From Lysobacter sp. MMG2 (GTDB taxonomy: Bacteria; Pseudomonadota; Gammaproteobacteria; Xanthomonadales; Xanthomonadaceae): a stretch of DNA of 64,000 bases. Under the pieces are notes generated by a model that ran no database searches, had not been told where the DNA came from, and was given only the letters and a program-made list of their open reading frames with translations. This document shows, piece by piece, positions 35,037 through 42,938 of the stretch. The translations under genes and the position numbers were made by a program. The stretch spans positions 1 to 64,000 of the forward strand of contig NZ_JAERQY020000007.1 of the NCBI RefSeq assembly GCF_016735495.2. Direction: 5' to 3'. How positions within the stretch are numbered: position 1 is the first letter of the stretch; the number at the start of each line of letters is the position of its first letter.

Positions 35037-36113
35037 TCAGCGTTCTTCGATCAGGAACGCGCCGCAGCCGGTGTAGTTCTTGCCGCCGGCCTGCAGCCGG
35101 GCGGTGACGTCGAACCGGGCGCCGCTGTCGTCCTGGCAGGGCGTGCGTTCGGCCTTGAGTTCCACCTGCGTGCCGCTGGCGGTCTTGCCGGTCCAGGCGT
35201 CGCCCTGTGCGTTGCGCTGCGTTTGGGCGATGTCGAGCGTGCGCGAGCCGAAGTCGAGTTCGGCATGCAGCGGCGGTGTCGCGCCTTTGCCGACTTCCAC
35301 CAGCCAGCCCGGTTCGTTGCCGACCGCGCGGAAGGCGATGTTGCGTGCGCGCGCCGCATCCCAGGGCGACGCGGCCTGGGTTTGCGTGCATTCGTGCTTC
35401 TGCCCATCGAGCGTGAGCGTGCCGCTGTCGCCCTTGGTCCAGAACTCGTTGCCCTTTTCGTCGGCGTATCGCGCGCCGGAGCCGGACATCGCCAACGGCA
35501 ACGAGGTGCTGCGCCCGCCATGGGACAACGTCACGCGCTTGGCGGCGTTGTCGAACGTCGCGCCCACGCGCAGGTCGCCGCACTGCCAGTTTGTCGCGAT
35601 GGTCTGCGATGCGTCGGCGGGCGCGGCGGGTTTGCCGGAACGCGAGGCGGAGACCATCAGGATCTCCACCGGTGTGTTCGCGGCCGGGTCGAACGGCACG
35701 CGCGTGTCGCTGACGAAGACCGGCTTGCCATCGGCGTCGTTCAGCGAGGCGTGCAGGCCGTACTGCCCGTTGGGCCGCAGCTTCGATGCATCGAACGGCA
35801 GGGCGAAGGCGAACGGCGGGCCGGCGACGTCCTTCAAGGTCGTTTCGGCGATGACCGCCTGCGAGGTGTCGGCGAGCAGGTTGTCGAGCAGCTGCACGCG
35901 CAGGCTTGCGCCGGGCGGCGGCATGATGCGCTCGCGATAGGTCGCGGTGCCGGTGACGGCGTGCGCGCCTTGCGCCGCCGGCGCAGTGGGCGTGTCGGCG
36001 GCCGGTGTGGCGGGCGCGGCCGCATCGTCGGTCGTTCGCGGCTGGCAGGCGACAAGCACCGTCGCGGCGGCGAGTACCGCGATGCAGGGCAGGGAGGTCT
36101 TGAACGCGGTCAT
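35037..36113 (-). CDS. Multidomain lipoprotein with YbaY-like and lysozyme-inhibitor (MliC) domains
   Basis: 358 residues. Lipobox ATVLVACQ gives Cys23. A Pro/Ala linker leads to a YbaY-like domain (about 50-155: VTGTATYRERIMPPPGASLR, VAGPPFAFALPFDASKL). Residues about 175-245 look like MliC, the C-type lysozyme inhibitor (NWQCGDLRVGATFDN, VTLSHGGRSTSLPLAMSGSG, LTLDGQKHECTQ). The last 100 residues (FRAVGNEPGWLVEVGKGAT, YTGCGAFLIEE) resemble the COG3650-type domain. It is likely outer-membrane anchored and could shield the cell wall from host or own lysozyme, which suits a bacteriolytic genus (inference). Confidence 0.85.
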   Translation of the reverse strand: MTAFKTSLPCIAVLAAATVLVACQPRTTDDAAAPATPAADTPTAPAAQGAHAVTGTATYRERIMPPPGASLRVQLLDNLLADTSQAVIAETTLKDVAGPPFAFALPFDASKLRPNGQYGLHASLNDADGKPVFVSDTRVPFDPAANTPVEILMVSASRSGKPAAPADASQTIATNWQCGDLRVGATFDNAAKRVTLSHGGRSTSLPLAMSGSGARYADEKGNEFWTKGDSGTLTLDGQKHECTQTQAASPWDAARARNIAFRAVGNEPGWLVEVGKGATPPLHAELDFGSRTLDIAQTQRNAQGDAWTGKTASGTQVELKAERTPCQDDSGARFDVTARLQAGGKNYTGCGAFLIEER

Positions 36114-36167
36114 GGCACGTCTCCGTCGGAACGGGCGCAGCCTAGCGGTGCGCCCGTCGCGGCCGTG

Positions 36168-37946
36168 TCAGCGCGGCGCGCGCTCCACGCGCACCACCGG
36201 GTAACGGCGGTACTGCGAATCCCAGGAGGAATGCCGGCGTGCGAAGAACTCCAGCCGCTGCTGCGGGCTGGCGGCGAAATCGGCGTCGTCCTTCAGGCGC
36301 TGCTCGAAGGCGGCCTTCACCTTGGGATCCTTCAGCATCTCGCGCGCGACCTCTTCGGCGACGTAGTCCTCCATGTACTCCTTGCGCTCGAAGTAGTTGT
36401 TGAACTCGCCCCATGCCACGAGCGCATCCGGCGCCTGCGGTTCCAGCAACGCCATCACCAGTCGCGCCTTGGGCTGGTCGATCGGCACGAACAGCGCGCC
36501 GGCACCGATGTCCTGCGTTTCCGGCGACCACTTGCCTTCCAGCGTGATGCGCTGGTGGCCTTCGACCGACTGCGCGGCGGGCGTGGCCTTGTCGGCGCGG
36601 AAGGCCTCGACCTTCACCGATGCCAGCGCGGTGCCCAGGCGGCGGTACTGCACGCCGTGCTGGTCGAGCTTGGCGCCGACCCAGGTCGCATGCGCGGCCG
36701 GCACGATGTAGCCGGCGGCCGGTGCGGCGACGACGTGCGCGGGCACCAGCTCATCGCGCATCGGCAGGTGCCAGATCTGCGGCTTGGTTTCGTCGTAATG
36801 CGTCATCGGCGCGCCGGACACGTCCGACGGCGTGCGCGTGTATTCGTAGCCGCGGAAGTCGATCCTGCGCACCTTGTCGGTGGCCTTGTAGTCCAGCGCG
36901 ACCGGCTTGCCGGCGAGCTGGCGGGCGCGGGCGTCGGCGGCGTTCGCCTGCGCCTGCCACTGCGCGCCGTTCGCGGCGAGCAGGTCCAGCAGCGCCACGA
37001 TGGTGTTGCGCGTGACGTTCACGCGGTGCGGATAGTCGCGCCACGAGTGCGTTTCCACCAGCATGCCCAGGCGATTGCGCAGCTGGAAATAACCGTGCGA
37101 GAAGCGCGGCGTGGCGACGCCGTCCTCGAAGCCGGACTCGGGTTCGTCGTTGCGCACGAAGGACGGATAGAACGGCAGCGGCAGCGAGCCTTCCGCCGCC
37201 AAGCGCGCGATCACGCCGTCGCGCAGTGCGGTACCGGCCTGGCGCAGCGCGTCGTCGCCGCTGTGCACGGGTTCGACCTGGATGGAGACGTCGTGTTCGA
37301 ACTTGGCGCCGTCGGTGACGTGCAGGTCGACGTAGGCCAGCGGGTCCCACGCATTGATCAGGCGCAGCATCGCCTGCATCTCGGGCGTGTCGGCCTTCAC
37401 GTAGTCGCGGTTGAGGTTGTAGTTCTGCGCGGTGGTGCGCCAGCCCATTTCCTCCGGACCGCGCTGGTTGGGACGGTTCCAGGCGGCGAAGCGCTCGTGG
37501 CCGTCGACGTTGAACACCGGCACGAACAGCAGCACCTGCTTGTCCAGCGCGCCCGGAGCGGCCTCGCCCTCGAGGGCCTGGCGCAGCGCGAGGAAGCCGG
37601 CGTCCTTGCCGTCGATCTCGCCGGCATGGATGCCGCCCTGGATCAGCATCACCGGCAGGCCCTTGGCCTTCGCCTCCTTCGGCGTGAACGCGCCGGCCTT
37701 GGACACCACCAGCACCTTCATCGGCCGGCCTTCGGGCGTGGTGCCGAAGTCCTGGCAGCGCACCGCCTGCGGATAGCGCCTGGCGAAGGCCTCGCACAGC
37801 GCGATCACCTCGTCGTAGCGGCCGGTCTTCGTGAAGCCGCTGCGTTCGGACACGGTGGTCAGCGCGGCCTCCGGCGCGGCGGCGGCCGCGGGCAGTGCGG
37901 CGAGCAGGGCGGCAACGAGCGGGGCGACAAGCAGCGTGCGGGTCAT
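36168..37946 (-). CDS. Secreted M14-family metallocarboxypeptidase
   Basis: 592 residues from MTRTLLVAPLVAALLAALPA, a clear signal peptide ending near 25. The M14 zinc site is visible: IQGGIHAGEIDGKDAG supplies His and Glu, and VDLHVTDGAKFEH the second His. VPVFNVDGHER and NYNLNRDYVKAD are further M14 signatures. The C-terminal 250 residues are an added beta-rich domain. It is expected to trim peptides in the periplasm or outside the cell. The genes on both sides are also exported products on the same strand. Confidence 0.9.
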   Translation of the reverse strand: MTRTLLVAPLVAALLAALPAAAAAPEAALTTVSERSGFTKTGRYDEVIALCEAFARRYPQAVRCQDFGTTPEGRPMKVLVVSKAGAFTPKEAKAKGLPVMLIQGGIHAGEIDGKDAGFLALRQALEGEAAPGALDKQVLLFVPVFNVDGHERFAAWNRPNQRGPEEMGWRTTAQNYNLNRDYVKADTPEMQAMLRLINAWDPLAYVDLHVTDGAKFEHDVSIQVEPVHSGDDALRQAGTALRDGVIARLAAEGSLPLPFYPSFVRNDEPESGFEDGVATPRFSHGYFQLRNRLGMLVETHSWRDYPHRVNVTRNTIVALLDLLAANGAQWQAQANAADARARQLAGKPVALDYKATDKVRRIDFRGYEYTRTPSDVSGAPMTHYDETKPQIWHLPMRDELVPAHVVAAPAAGYIVPAAHATWVGAKLDQHGVQYRRLGTALASVKVEAFRADKATPAAQSVEGHQRITLEGKWSPETQDIGAGALFVPIDQPKARLVMALLEPQAPDALVAWGEFNNYFERKEYMEDYVAEEVAREMLKDPKVKAAFEQRLKDDADFAASPQQRLEFFARRHSSWDSQYRRYPVVRVERAPR

Positions 37947-38070
37947 CGTGCGGCGTCTCGATTCGGAAACGCCGCATGGTAGCCGAGGCGGCAACCCCGC
38001 CTTTGTCCTCAACGGTCACATTGCTGCCAAGGCGTGTCAGCAGTCCGTCGAGCCATCGCGAGGTGATGCA

Positions 38071-38110
38071 GCCCCTCTCCCACTTGCGGGAGAGGGGGTG
38101 GGGTGAGGGC
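38071..38110. repeat. CTCTCCC-family hairpin repeat
   Basis: GCCCCTCTCCC-ACTT-GCGGGAGAGGGGGT plus GGGGTGAGGGC, the same arrangement and orientation as at 28571. Confidence 0.75.
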
Positions 38111-38195
38111 AGGCGAACGCAGCGGTGCCATCGCCCTCATCCGCCTGCCGGCACCTTCTCTCGAAAACGGGAGGAGGGCATCCTTCGGTAGGGCA

Positions 38196-38579
38196 TTACA
38201 GCGAACAGAACGTCGCGTAGTGATCCGAAGTGAAGTAACGCGCCTCGATGATCGGCTTGCGCTGGCCTTCAGTGACCAGGAAGACGACACGGTTGCGGCC
38301 CGGCGGATCGGCCTGCGGGTGCTGCGCGCGTCCGGCGCGGTACGCCTGTCCGCGACCGGCCGCCGGCAGCCGGCCTTCGTTGTTGGCGAAGGCCTCGACG
38401 TTGGCGGCCCGGCAGTCGGCGGCGCCCGCATCGGTGGTGATGCAGTAGGCGAGGTTGCGCTCGGCTTCGCGCACGAAGGTGGGCAGTCGCCCGCATTCGG
38501 GCACCTTGGCCTGGACGGTCATGGCAGCCAGCAACAACGGCAGCACGGCGAGCGCCGCACGCGTGTGGGTCGTGTTCAT
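38196..38579 (-). CDS. Secreted barnase/RNase Sa-like protein with apparent loss of catalytic Glu
   Basis: 127 residues. Signal peptide MNTTHTRAALAVLPLLLAAM, cleaved near Gln-Ala-Lys. The C-terminal half follows microbial guanyl-specific RNases: EGRLPAAGRGQAYRAGRA, GRNRVVFLVT and a final YFTSDHYATFCSL, with His about 120 as in the barnase DHYQTF motif. Where barnase has WREAD with the general-base Glu, this protein has YRAGR, so the Glu appears replaced by Ala. Four Cys in the N-terminal half could form disulfides. AAGGAG lies 7 bases upstream of the ATG. It follows the unknown 38633 gene by 53 bases on the same strand. Confidence 0.8.
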   Translation of the reverse strand: MNTTHTRAALAVLPLLLAAMTVQAKVPECGRLPTFVREAERNLAYCITTDAGAADCRAANVEAFANNEGRLPAAGRGQAYRAGRAQHPQADPPGRNRVVFLVTEGQRKPIIEARYFTSDHYATFCSL

Positions 38580-38632
38580 TGCACACTCCTTTGCGATGAC
38601 GCGATCGCAATGGCGCGATCGCGTTGGGGATG

Positions 38633-39718
38633 TCAGTTGAGGTTGATGCCGGCTTCGGCATCGACGGCGCGGGTCTGGCCTGGCCACACGCCGTACAGGT
38701 CGACGTGGCGGATGCCCGTGATCCATTCGCCGCGCGGGTTCGGCCAGTGGAAGCTCTTCTTCTCGTTCGAGCCGATGCAGACGAATTCGAGGTTGAGGTC
38801 GATGTTGGTCGCATCCAGCGGGATCGCACCGAAGGTGGCGGTGAGGCCGCCGGAGACGCTGGTGTTCTGCGTCTGGTGACCGGTGGAGCAGTCGTAGGCG
38901 AGGGTGGCCTTCACCACGTAGGTGCCGCCGTGGTTGTTGCGCAGCACGAGCTGGTAGGAGCCGATGTTGGTGATCCAGCGCGGCAACAGCAGATTGCCGT
39001 CGAAGGACGCGAAGCTGAAGGCGATCGGCGCCGTGCCCGCGGCGACCTTGCCCGGATCGGCCGGCCACAGGTGCTTGTCGGTGCTCTTGGTCGAATTGGC
39101 GCTGACGTAGGAGCCCTGGCCCTTGGCCTGGCCGAGCAGCTCGTTCACGCCCGACACGCTGCCCACCAGCGAGAAGGTGTTGTCGTCGGCCTGCGAGGCC
39201 ACGTTGAGGCCGCTGCGCGCGTAGACCACGTTGGTGATCACGCCGAAGCCCTGCGATATGCCGCGGTTGCTCGCCATGCCGCACTGCTGCGCCTGCGTGT
39301 TGAGCCAGGCGTACTGCGCGTTTAGGACGGTGTCGATGTTGTTGATCAGCGTGGTGGAGTCCAGCGCGCACTGCGAGACCATGTCGCCGCTCTTGCTCAT
39401 GGTCCAGTCGACCTGCGTGCCGACGGTGATCTTGGTGCCCGTTTCGGGATCGACGGCGGAACCGTCGAGGGAGACCTTGGTTTCCTTGCGCGACACGGAG
39501 CTGGTCATCATGTTCCAGTCCGAACTCACCGGGGTCTTGATGGTGCTGGCGGAAGTCAGGCCGTTGAGCTGCTGGCTGACGAGCCGGAACGAGCCGCTGA
39601 CCGGATCGAGGATGCCGACCGCACCGGGCGTGATGTCGGGGCTCAGGCTCCAGTTGCCCCAATAGGCGGGGTAGGTGCCGCGCACCATCTGCGTGAATTG
39701 TGCATTCCAATTGTCCAT
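38633..39718 (-). CDS. Unrecognised 361-residue beta-rich protein
   Basis: 361 residues from MDNWNAQFTQMVRGTYPAY. There is no signal peptide or membrane helix. The N-terminal YWGNWSLSPDITPGAVGILD leads into a long part rich in Ser, Thr, Asn and alternating hydrophobics (VDWTMSKSGDMVSQCALDST, FGVITNVVYARSGLNVAS, QGSYVSANSTKSTDKH), which resembles amphipathic strands. The C-terminal 110 residues form a likely beta-sandwich (PRWITNIGSYQLVLRNNHGG). I recognise no family. AAGGAGA lies 7 bases upstream. It probably forms an operon with the RNase-like gene downstream. A pore-forming or adhesion role is possible but unsupported. Confidence 0.75.
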   Translation of the reverse strand: MDNWNAQFTQMVRGTYPAYWGNWSLSPDITPGAVGILDPVSGSFRLVSQQLNGLTSASTIKTPVSSDWNMMTSSVSRKETKVSLDGSAVDPETGTKITVGTQVDWTMSKSGDMVSQCALDSTTLINNIDTVLNAQYAWLNTQAQQCGMASNRGISQGFGVITNVVYARSGLNVASQADDNTFSLVGSVSGVNELLGQAKGQGSYVSANSTKSTDKHLWPADPGKVAAGTAPIAFSFASFDGNLLLPRWITNIGSYQLVLRNNHGGTYVVKATLAYDCSTGHQTQNTSVSGGLTATFGAIPLDATNIDLNLEFVCIGSNEKKSFHWPNPRGEWITGIRHVDLYGVWPGQTRAVDAEAGINLN

Positions 39719-39828
39719 GGCGAATCTCCTTGTTCTTGCGTGGGGTGATGCGGGTGCATCGCATCCCATTGTTTGGAGTTCGCGGGTGGGGGCAATTACT
39801 CCGATTACGTAGGGGTGTATTTGCTTTT

Positions 39829-39961
39829 CCTTCTCCCCTTGCGGGAGGAGGTGCCCGAAGGGCGGAAGAGGGGACGCGCGAAGCGCGTGCTTCTCTACAG
39901 CGGCCCCACCCCTCTCCCTGGCTCGCTTTGCGAGCCTCCCTCTCCCGCAAGGGGAGAGGGG
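39829..39961. repeat. Composite 133-bp CTCTCCC-family element
   Basis: Left hairpin CTTCTCCCCTTGCGGGAGGA, a GTGCCCGAAGGGCGGAAGAG segment, a GCGCGAAGCGCGTGCTT stem, and a right hairpin with CCCTCTCCCTGGC and GGGGAGAGGG arms. The element at 43102-43233 has the same order of parts. Confidence 0.8.
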
Positions 39962-39983
39962 GGACGCTTCGCCATCGCTCGCA

Positions 39984-40178
39984 TTACCCCATCTCCCACA
40001 CCGCCTGTATCAGCTGCGAAAGACTGATCGCCCCCAGCTTGCGCATCGCGTTCTCGCGATGCTTTTCCACCGTGCGAGGACTCACGCCGAACGCGCGTGC
40101 GATCTGCTTGCTGGTGAGCCCGCGCGCCACCGCGTCGGCGACTTCGCGCTCACGCAGGGTCAGCGCCGGCACGGGCAT
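39984..40178 (-). CDS. Stand-alone LuxR-type HTH protein (second of a pair)
   Basis: 64 residues from MPVPALTLREREVADAV; an in-frame Met at 40226 would give 80. It is almost nothing but a LuxR/GerE HTH: TLREREVADAVARGLTSKQ, then VSPRTVEKHRENAMRKLGA. There is no receiver or sensor domain. Its start lies inside the end of the gene upstream (40150), so the two are coupled. Short LuxR-HTH proteins can bind DNA as dimers or interfere with full-length regulators. Confidence 0.75.
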   Translation of the reverse strand: MPVPALTLREREVADAVARGLTSKQIARAFGVSPRTVEKHRENAMRKLGAISLSQLIQAVWEMG

Positions 40179-40395
40179 CCGGAAAGTTCCATGCCGGCAG
40201 GACGCCGGCCGTCTGTCGCAGCGCATAGGCCGCGAGTTGCGCGGTGCCGGTCAGGCCGAGCTTGGCGCACAGGTTCATCCGATGCTTGCGCACGGTGAAC
40301 GGACTGATCTTCATCACCCCGGCGATGTCGCGAACGCGCAGATGGTGCGCGGTCAGCCGCAGGACTTCGCGCTCCCTCGCGGTGAGTGCCTCCAT
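40150..40395 (-). CDS. Stand-alone LuxR-type HTH protein (first of a pair)
   Basis: 81 residues from MEALTAREREVLRLTAHHL; the frame is open upstream to 40569 but that part is low-complexity. HTH elements are ARDIAG-like VRDIAGVMKISPFTVRKHRM and LGLTGTAQLAAYALRQ. The C-terminal 15 residues are Pro/Ala-rich. It overlaps the next HTH gene by at least 29 bases in a different frame. The two HTHs are only moderately similar, so they are not a recent exact duplication. Confidence 0.75.
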   Translation of the reverse strand: MEALTAREREVLRLTAHHLRVRDIAGVMKISPFTVRKHRMNLCAKLGLTGTAQLAAYALRQTAGVLPAWNFPDARAGADPA

Positions 40396-40570
40396 GGCGC
40401 AGGTCCCTTGCGGTCGCGTCCGGCCTTCGCTGGCCGGATCGTGGTGTGCAAGGGCGCTGCGTTGGTGCATCGCCGACGTCGCCGGCGATCCCCTGCCTGG
40501 GGTCCAACGCCGCCGGTGGCCACTGGGGGACAGCGCGGCGCCGCACGCGACGGCATGGCCGGAACGCAAA

Positions 40571-40594
40571 GCGCCGCGCGTTTCCGCGCGGCGC
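40571..40594 (-). terminator. GC hairpin downstream of the alpha/beta hydrolase gene
   Basis: GCGCCGCGCG-TTTC-CGCGCGGCGC, a perfect 10-bp stem. On the minus strand it is followed by TTTGCG, a weak U-tract. It lies 30 bases beyond the hydrolase stop. Confidence 0.65.
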
Positions 40595-40623
40595 CAGGCA
40601 CTGCGATTACGAAGCCCGGGACG

Positions 40624-41664
40624 TCAGGACTTCACGAACGCCAGCAGATCCTCGTTGAGACGGTCCTTGTGCGTGTCGGTGATGCCGTGCGGGGCCTTCT
40701 CGTAGACGATCAGCTTGCTGTCCTTGATCAGCTTGGCCGAAGCGCGTCCCGCGGCGTCGATCGGCACGATCTGGTCGTCGTCGCCGTGGATGATCAGCGT
40801 GGGCACGTTGAACTTCTTCAGGTCTTCGGTGAAGTCGGTTTCGGAGAACGCCTTGATGCTGTCGTAGGTGTTCTTGTGGCCGCCGAGCATGCCCTGCATC
40901 CACCACGCCTGGATTACGCCCTGCGATGGCTTCGCGCCCGGCCGGTTGTAGCCGAAGAACGGTCCCGACGGAATGTCGAGGAACAATTGCGAGCGGTTGG
41001 CGAGGAAGGCCTTGCGGATGTCGTCGAACACCGAGATCGGCAGGCCGCCCGGGTTCGCATCGGTCTTCACCATCAGCGGCGGCACGGCGGACACGAGCGC
41101 CGCCTTCTTCACCCGCGCGGTGCCGTGGCGGCCGATGTAACGCGCGACTTCACCACCGCCGGTGGAGAAGCCGATCAGCGTGGCGTCCTTCACGTCGAGC
41201 TTGTCGAGCAGCTGCGCGAGGTCGTCGGCGTAATGATCCATGTCGTTGCCGTCCCACGGCTGGCTCGAGCGGCCGTGGCCGCGGCGGTCGTGGGCGATGC
41301 AGCGGAAACCGTTGCTGGCCAGGTGGAACATCTGCGATTCCCAGCTGTCGGCATCGAGCGGCCAGCCGTGGCTGAAGACGACGACCGGGCCGGTGCCCCA
41401 GTCCTTGTAGTAGATCTCGACGCCGTCTTTGGTGGTGAAGGTGCTCATGGATTGAATCACTCCGGGGGTGGGGGAAGGCGTGGAGGCTTGCGGCGCGGTG
41501 GCGGTGGGTGCTTCCGACGAACTGCACGCCGACAGCGAAAGCGTGGCGCCGGCGGCCATCACGGTGCCGGCAATCAGCAACCTTCTTCGCGCCTCGTCGA
41601 TCGGCTTTCCGATCGCAGTCTCGATCGGCGCATCGATCGACGGATCGATCGGTGAGGACGGCAT
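40624..41664 (-). CDS. Exported alpha/beta hydrolase (chloroperoxidase-like)
   Basis: 346 residues from [20 protein letters not shown]. An acidic 28-residue leader precedes [20 protein letters not shown] and a lipobox-like LSAC, so the signal is internal and has a twin-arginine look. The mature part from [19 protein letters not shown] is a non-haem haloperoxidase-type hydrolase: nucleophile Ser in [10 protein letters not shown], Asp in HGDDDQIVP, His in APHGITDTH. The leader is coded by repeated GATCG units. Family members lacking a leader normally begin exactly at MSTFTTKDG, so this one appears to have gained an export signal. Confidence 0.85.
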   Translation of the reverse strand: MPSSPIDPSIDAPIETAIGKPIDEARRRLLIAGTVMAAGATLSLSACSSSEAPTATAPQASTPSPTPGVIQSMSTFTTKDGVEIYYKDWGTGPVVVFSHGWPLDADSWESQMFHLASNGFRCIAHDRRGHGRSSQPWDGNDMDHYADDLAQLLDKLDVKDATLIGFSTGGGEVARYIGRHGTARVKKAALVSAVPPLMVKTDANPGGLPISVFDDIRKAFLANRSQLFLDIPSGPFFGYNRPGAKPSQGVIQAWWMQGMLGGHKNTYDSIKAFSETDFTEDLKKFNVPTLIIHGDDDQIVPIDAAGRASAKLIKDSKLIVYEKAPHGITDTHKDRLNEDLLAFVKS

Positions 41665-41818
41665 GACGTTCTCCTGGATGACGGATGGAAGGACGACATC
41701 GCGACGACACGCCGGGCGCATCGTGGTCGCAGCGTCGCAAAGCGGTGCGTGTTGCTCTTGCAGGATCGTGCGGACTCGCCTTGGACGTTCGTCGAATCGC
41801 CACGAAGGCACGCAAGAC

Positions 41819-41874
41819 GGCGGGACCGACAGCGGCTTGGATCCGCCGGGGGAGGGGAGGCTGTCGGTCCCGCC
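41819..41874. terminator. Long inverted repeat beyond the AraC gene
   Basis: GGCGGGACCGACAGC (41819-41833) pairs perfectly with GCTGTCGGTCCCGCC (41860-41874); the loop contains GGGGGAGGGGAG. It lies 12 bases past the AraC stop on the minus strand and is probably its terminator. The layout matches that at 18395-18457. Confidence 0.65.
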
Positions 41875-41886
41875 TCGTGCTCGGGT

Positions 41887-42375
41887 TCAGCCCGTCGCCT
41901 GGCGCGCACGCGTGTCGCGCTGCGCGTAGCGGCCGGGCGATACGCCGGTGACCTTGCGGAACACACGGCTGAAATGGCTCTGGTCGAAGAAGCCCAGTGC
42001 GGCGGCGATCGTGGAGATGTTCGCGTCGTCGTGGCGCAGCAGGTGCTTGGCCCGTTCGATGCGCTGGCTCTGCACGTATTTCATCGGGCTGAAGCCGGTG
42101 CGCAGGCGGAACATGCGGGCGAAATGAAACCGGCTCACGCAGGCGATGCGTGCCAGGTCGCCGAGCGAGAGGTTGTCGAACAGGTTGGCGTGGATGTAGG
42201 CGATCGTGCGTTCCAGCGCCTTGTCGCTCAGCCCCGTGCCCGATCCGGTGCGCAACGGCGGCCGCAACGGTGGCTGCGCGGCCGGTTGCGCCGGGGAGAG
42301 GAAGGCGCTGGTGAATTCAAGGGCACCGCGTCCGGTCTCGCAGGACACGGCACGATCGTTGGCAAGGTGTTCCAT
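41887..42375 (-). CDS. AraC-family regulator, DNA-binding domain only
   Basis: 162 residues from MEHLANDRAVSCETGRG. Residues about 50-155 are the double HTH: NLSLGDLARIACVSRFHFAR, FSPMKYVQSQRIERAKHLL, then ISTIAAALGFFDQSHFSRVF and the PGRYAQ end. There is no cupin or other sensing domain, so activity may be set by expression level. Next upstream on the same strand is the DoxX-like gene; the alpha/beta hydrolase gene lies downstream and could be a target. Confidence 0.9.
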   Translation of the reverse strand: MEHLANDRAVSCETGRGALEFTSAFLSPAQPAAQPPLRPPLRTGSGTGLSDKALERTIAYIHANLFDNLSLGDLARIACVSRFHFARMFRLRTGFSPMKYVQSQRIERAKHLLRHDDANISTIAAALGFFDQSHFSRVFRKVTGVSPGRYAQRDTRARQATG

Positions 42376-42563
42376 GGCGCACTCCGGTGGGGTCGGGTGC
42401 CCCGCGCCACGGAGGGCATGGCGCGGGACTGAGCGTCGTGTCCCGTCCATGGTGTTACCGGTATCTTCGCCACGGAACCCCGGATGGAGCGTGAAGGCGA
42501 TCCCTCCATCGGGGGGTGTGGCGCGGCGGCGCGCGGGCGAAGGTGTGCCGCCGCCGCGTGCGG

Positions 42564-42938
42564 TCAGTCGCGTTCGCCCGGAAGCCGGAGTTCGCGCCGT
42601 CCGAACATCCAGGCATCGATCGAGTACGCGCCCGGTCCCAGCAGTGCCAGTGCGGCCGCGCAGAGCCCGCTGAGGACCACGGGCGCGGCCGTCCCGGTGT
42701 TGGCATGGGACAGCGCGAGGATGACCATGGCGATGTAGGACACGCAGGCCCACGGCGTCAGCACGCCCAGCAGCAGCATCGCACCGATCGTCCACGCGGC
42801 GATCTGCGCCAGCGGTGATTCGGACGCCGTGGAGGCGACCAGTCCCTGCGCCGGCAGCCCGGTGGCGACCGCGGCGCGAAGCAGCAACAGGCCCACGCCC
42901 GGCCATCCCTGGGGAAACATGGAGTAGAGACGTTGCAC
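42564..42938 (-). CDS. DoxX-like small membrane protein
   Basis: 124 residues from the GTG at 42938 (VQRLYSMFPQGWPGVGLLLL); the ATG at 42920 is the alternative. Four hydrophobic segments: GVGLLLLRAAVATGL, IAAWTIGAMLLLGVL, CVSYIAMVILALSH and LSGLCAAALALLGPG. This is the DoxX/DUF6-type four-helix layout common next to response regulators in Xanthomonads. DoxX-like proteins are linked to thiol or oxidative stress in some bacteria. Its role here is unknown. It is divergent from the regulator at 43376. Confidence 0.7.
   Translation of the reverse strand: MQRLYSMFPQGWPGVGLLLLRAAVATGLPAQGLVASTASESPLAQIAAWTIGAMLLLGVLTPWACVSYIAMVILALSHANTGTAAPVVLSGLCAAALALLGPGAYSIDAWMFGRRELRLPGERD

Noticed and set aside
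34959-37982. 1007-codon plus-strand frame over the lipoprotein and M14 genes
   Set aside because: It covers two unrelated real genes on the other strand and has no start signal or domains.
40396-40569. N-terminal extension of the first mini-LuxR protein
   Set aside because: The added residues are Arg/Pro/Gly-rich with no structure, and the ATG at 40395 directly precedes the conserved HTH.
41577-41664. GATCG-rich tract as a replication or partition site
   Set aside because: It lies within the coding leader of the hydrolase gene and keeps the frame as Pro-Ile-Asp/Glu units; no other origin features are near.
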